Assembly: GCA_002715305.1 (NCBI GenBank)
Contig: PAYV01000026.1
Location: forward strand, 1 to 6,451
DNA: 6,451 bases
Source: Rickettsiales bacterium
Lineage (GTDB): Bacteria > Pseudomonadota > Alphaproteobacteria > Methylaequorales > Methylaequoraceae
Reading direction: 5' to 3'
This document shows, piece by piece, positions 5,412-6,451 of the stretch. Each line of letters starts with the position of its first letter. Position 1 is the first letter of the stretch. The notes below the pieces were generated by a model, which worked only from the letters and a program-made list of their open reading frames with translations, made no database searches and had not been told where the DNA came from. The position numbers and the translations under genes are program-made.

Positions 5412-6356
5412 ATGAAAAGTAAATTGTTTTCACATAGAAGTTTGCCGGAAATGTATAATTTAGATGTAGATGATGGTGAAAAAATTTATGTCGAAGTTAG
5501 TGGAAAAAGAGATGGTATACCAGCTATTTTTGTTCATGGTGGCCCTGGAGGCCATTGTAGAAGTGAACACCACTCATTATTTAATCCAGAAGTTTTTAGA
5601 TCCATAATTTTTGATCAAAGAGGATGTGGAAAAAGTACTCCATATAGATCAATTAAAAAAAACAACACAATTACCCTAGTTGAAGATATTGAAAAGATTA
5701 GAAACTTTTTAGGATTAAAAAAATTTATAATTGTTGGTGGTTCATGGGGAGCAACCTTAGCTTTAAGATACGCAATTAAGTACCCCGAAAATTTGCTTGG
5801 GATTCTTTTAAGATCAGTTTTTTTAGGAACAATGGACGAAATACAATGGGCTTTTATTGATGGTCCAAAAACAATAGCACCTGATTTATTTATACAGTTT
5901 AAAAATTTATTTCCAAGAAGCAAAAATCTTATTGATTCATATTATACTGAGATATGTGAAAAAAATTCAAAACTTCATTCTTGGATCTGGCATGATTATG
6001 AGAGAATATTATCGCAAATTAACCCAACAGAATATAAATTTGACTCACATAAAATTATTTTAAGTAGAAATAATCTCCCAAATTCACCTTTTATGGAATT
6101 ACATTATATAAAAAATAAGTTTTTTATGATTGATGATGAAATAGTAAAAAATGTTTCATCTATTTCAAAAATTCCAGGAATTGTTGTTCAAGGTAGATAT
6201 GATCTAATATGTCCGCCAAAAAATGCTTTTAGATTGTGTGAGACATGGAAAAAATCAAAATTAATATTAGTTGATACAGCAGGTCATTCCTCAAGTGATC
6301 CAGGGATTATGGAGAAAATGTTGGATGGACTAGATGAGATTTTAAAGAAGATTTAG
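5412..6356 (+). CDS. pip: Proline iminopeptidase (prolyl aminopeptidase), alpha/beta hydrolase, family S33
   Basis: At 314 residues it has the usual length for this cytoplasmic enzyme, which removes N-terminal proline from peptides. In order the sequence shows the N-terminal signature LDVDDGEKIYVEVSG (17-31), the oxyanion-hole loop HGGPGG (42-47), IIFDQRGCGKSTP (65-77), the nucleophile elbow GGSWGATLALRYA (109-121, S111), the cap-domain WHDYERIL (193-200), FMELHY (227-232), VVQGRYDLICPP (258-269, catalytic D264) and DTAGHSS (288-294, catalytic H292). E197 and E229 align by motif with the two glutamates that hold the substrate amino group in Serratia prolyl aminopeptidase, which favours true Pip over a generic hydrolase. 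The start at 5412 is only 22 bases from the divergent start of the metalloprotease gene, with no Shine-Dalgarno, so its promoter must lie inside that neighbour. The 3' end overlaps a convergent frame by 15 bases. Confidence 0.93.
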   Translation: MKSKLFSHRSLPEMYNLDVDDGEKIYVEVSGKRDGIPAIFVHGGPGGHCRSEHHSLFNPEVFRSIIFDQRGCGKSTPYRSIKKNNTITLVEDIEKIRNFLGLKKFIIVGGSWGATLALRYAIKYPENLLGILLRSVFLGTMDEIQWAFIDGPKTIAPDLFIQFKNLFPRSKNLIDSYYTEICEKNSKLHSWIWHDYERILSQINPTEYKFDSHKIILSRNNLPNSPFMELHYIKNKFFMIDDEIVKNVSSISKIPGIVVQGRYDLICPPKNAFRLCETWKKSKLILVDTAGHSSSDPGIMEKMLDGLDEILKKI

Positions 6357-6451
6357 TTCATAGAGAACATATTTATTTTTCTCTGTATTTTTGAGTGTAT
6401 TTTTCAATATTTTCTTATCATTTTTATCTAAAAGTTGGCCTAAAGACCAAA
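6342..6451 (-). CDS. 3' end of an unidentified gene (cut by right edge)
   Basis: On the minus strand one frame is open from the window edge (first full codon ending at 6449) to a TAA at 6344-6342, encoding 35 residues that begin WSLGQLLDKNDKKIL and end YVLYELNLL. The other two minus frames and two of the three plus frames are closed early in this stretch. The Lys/Asn/Leu-rich composition resembles the neighbouring genes, and a convergent end overlapping pip by 15 bases suits the compact layout. The fragment is too short to assign a family. A 35-codon open frame could occur by chance at this composition, so the call is moderate. Confidence 0.55.
   Translation of the reverse strand, partial: WSLGQLLDKNDKKILKNTLKNTEKNKYVLYELNLL

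Noticed and set aside
5615..5923. A 102-codon minus-strand open frame opposite pip
   Set aside because: It lies inside pip, over the catalytic serine region, and the pip frame carries all the conserved motifs.

Overview
The window is very AT-rich, with long runs of A or T on the coding strands, tightly packed genes and almost no intergenic DNA. No start codon is preceded by a recognisable Shine-Dalgarno sequence. The protein families point to a Gram-negative bacterium: a bifunctional mannose-1-phosphate guanylyltransferase/phosphomannose isomerase, a periplasmic DsbA-type protein with an FDYNCSYCKK active site, and an ergothioneine cluster. A streamlined marine alphaproteobacterium of SAR11 or similar type would fit, but this placement is inferred from composition and family resemblance only.

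Layout. Bases 1-657 (+) hold the 3' part of a manC/algA-type gene for GDP-mannose synthesis, cut by the left edge. Convergent to it, 9 bases away, is a three-gene operon on the minus strand: egtB (2766-4001), egtD (1794-2762) and egtE (667-1797). The genes are 3 bases apart or overlapping. EgtD trimethylates histidine to hercynine, EgtB (non-heme iron) joins hercynine to a thiol donor as a sulfoxide, and EgtE (PLP) cleaves the C-S bond to give ergothioneine. No egtA or egtC is present in the window, so EgtB probably uses free cysteine rather than gamma-glutamylcysteine. The operon has a good predicted sigma-70-like promoter placed so close to the egtB ATG that the mRNA would be leaderless or nearly so.

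Bases 4002-4153 form a divergent AT-rich control region with three dyads. It separates the egt operon from a tRNA-Leu(UAA) gene (4154-4242, +). Only 17 bases after the tRNA begins a DsbA-family thiol:disulfide oxidoreductase (4260-4946, +). It meets end to end, with a 4-base overlap, a small putative exported HExxH metalloprotease on the minus strand (4943-5389). That gene is divergent, with only 22 bases between start codons, from a proline iminopeptidase (pip, 5412-6356, +). The right edge holds the 3' end of an unidentified minus-strand gene that overlaps the pip stop by 15 bases.

The one clear pathway is ergothioneine synthesis, a small-molecule thiol antioxidant system. The DsbA-like protein and the cysteine-containing metalloprotease both look periplasmic, but no functional link between them is shown. 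No mobile element, CRISPR array, rRNA or origin was seen. The window does not look like a defence island or other exotic system. Its more interesting points are the architecture of the egt operon and its promoter region.
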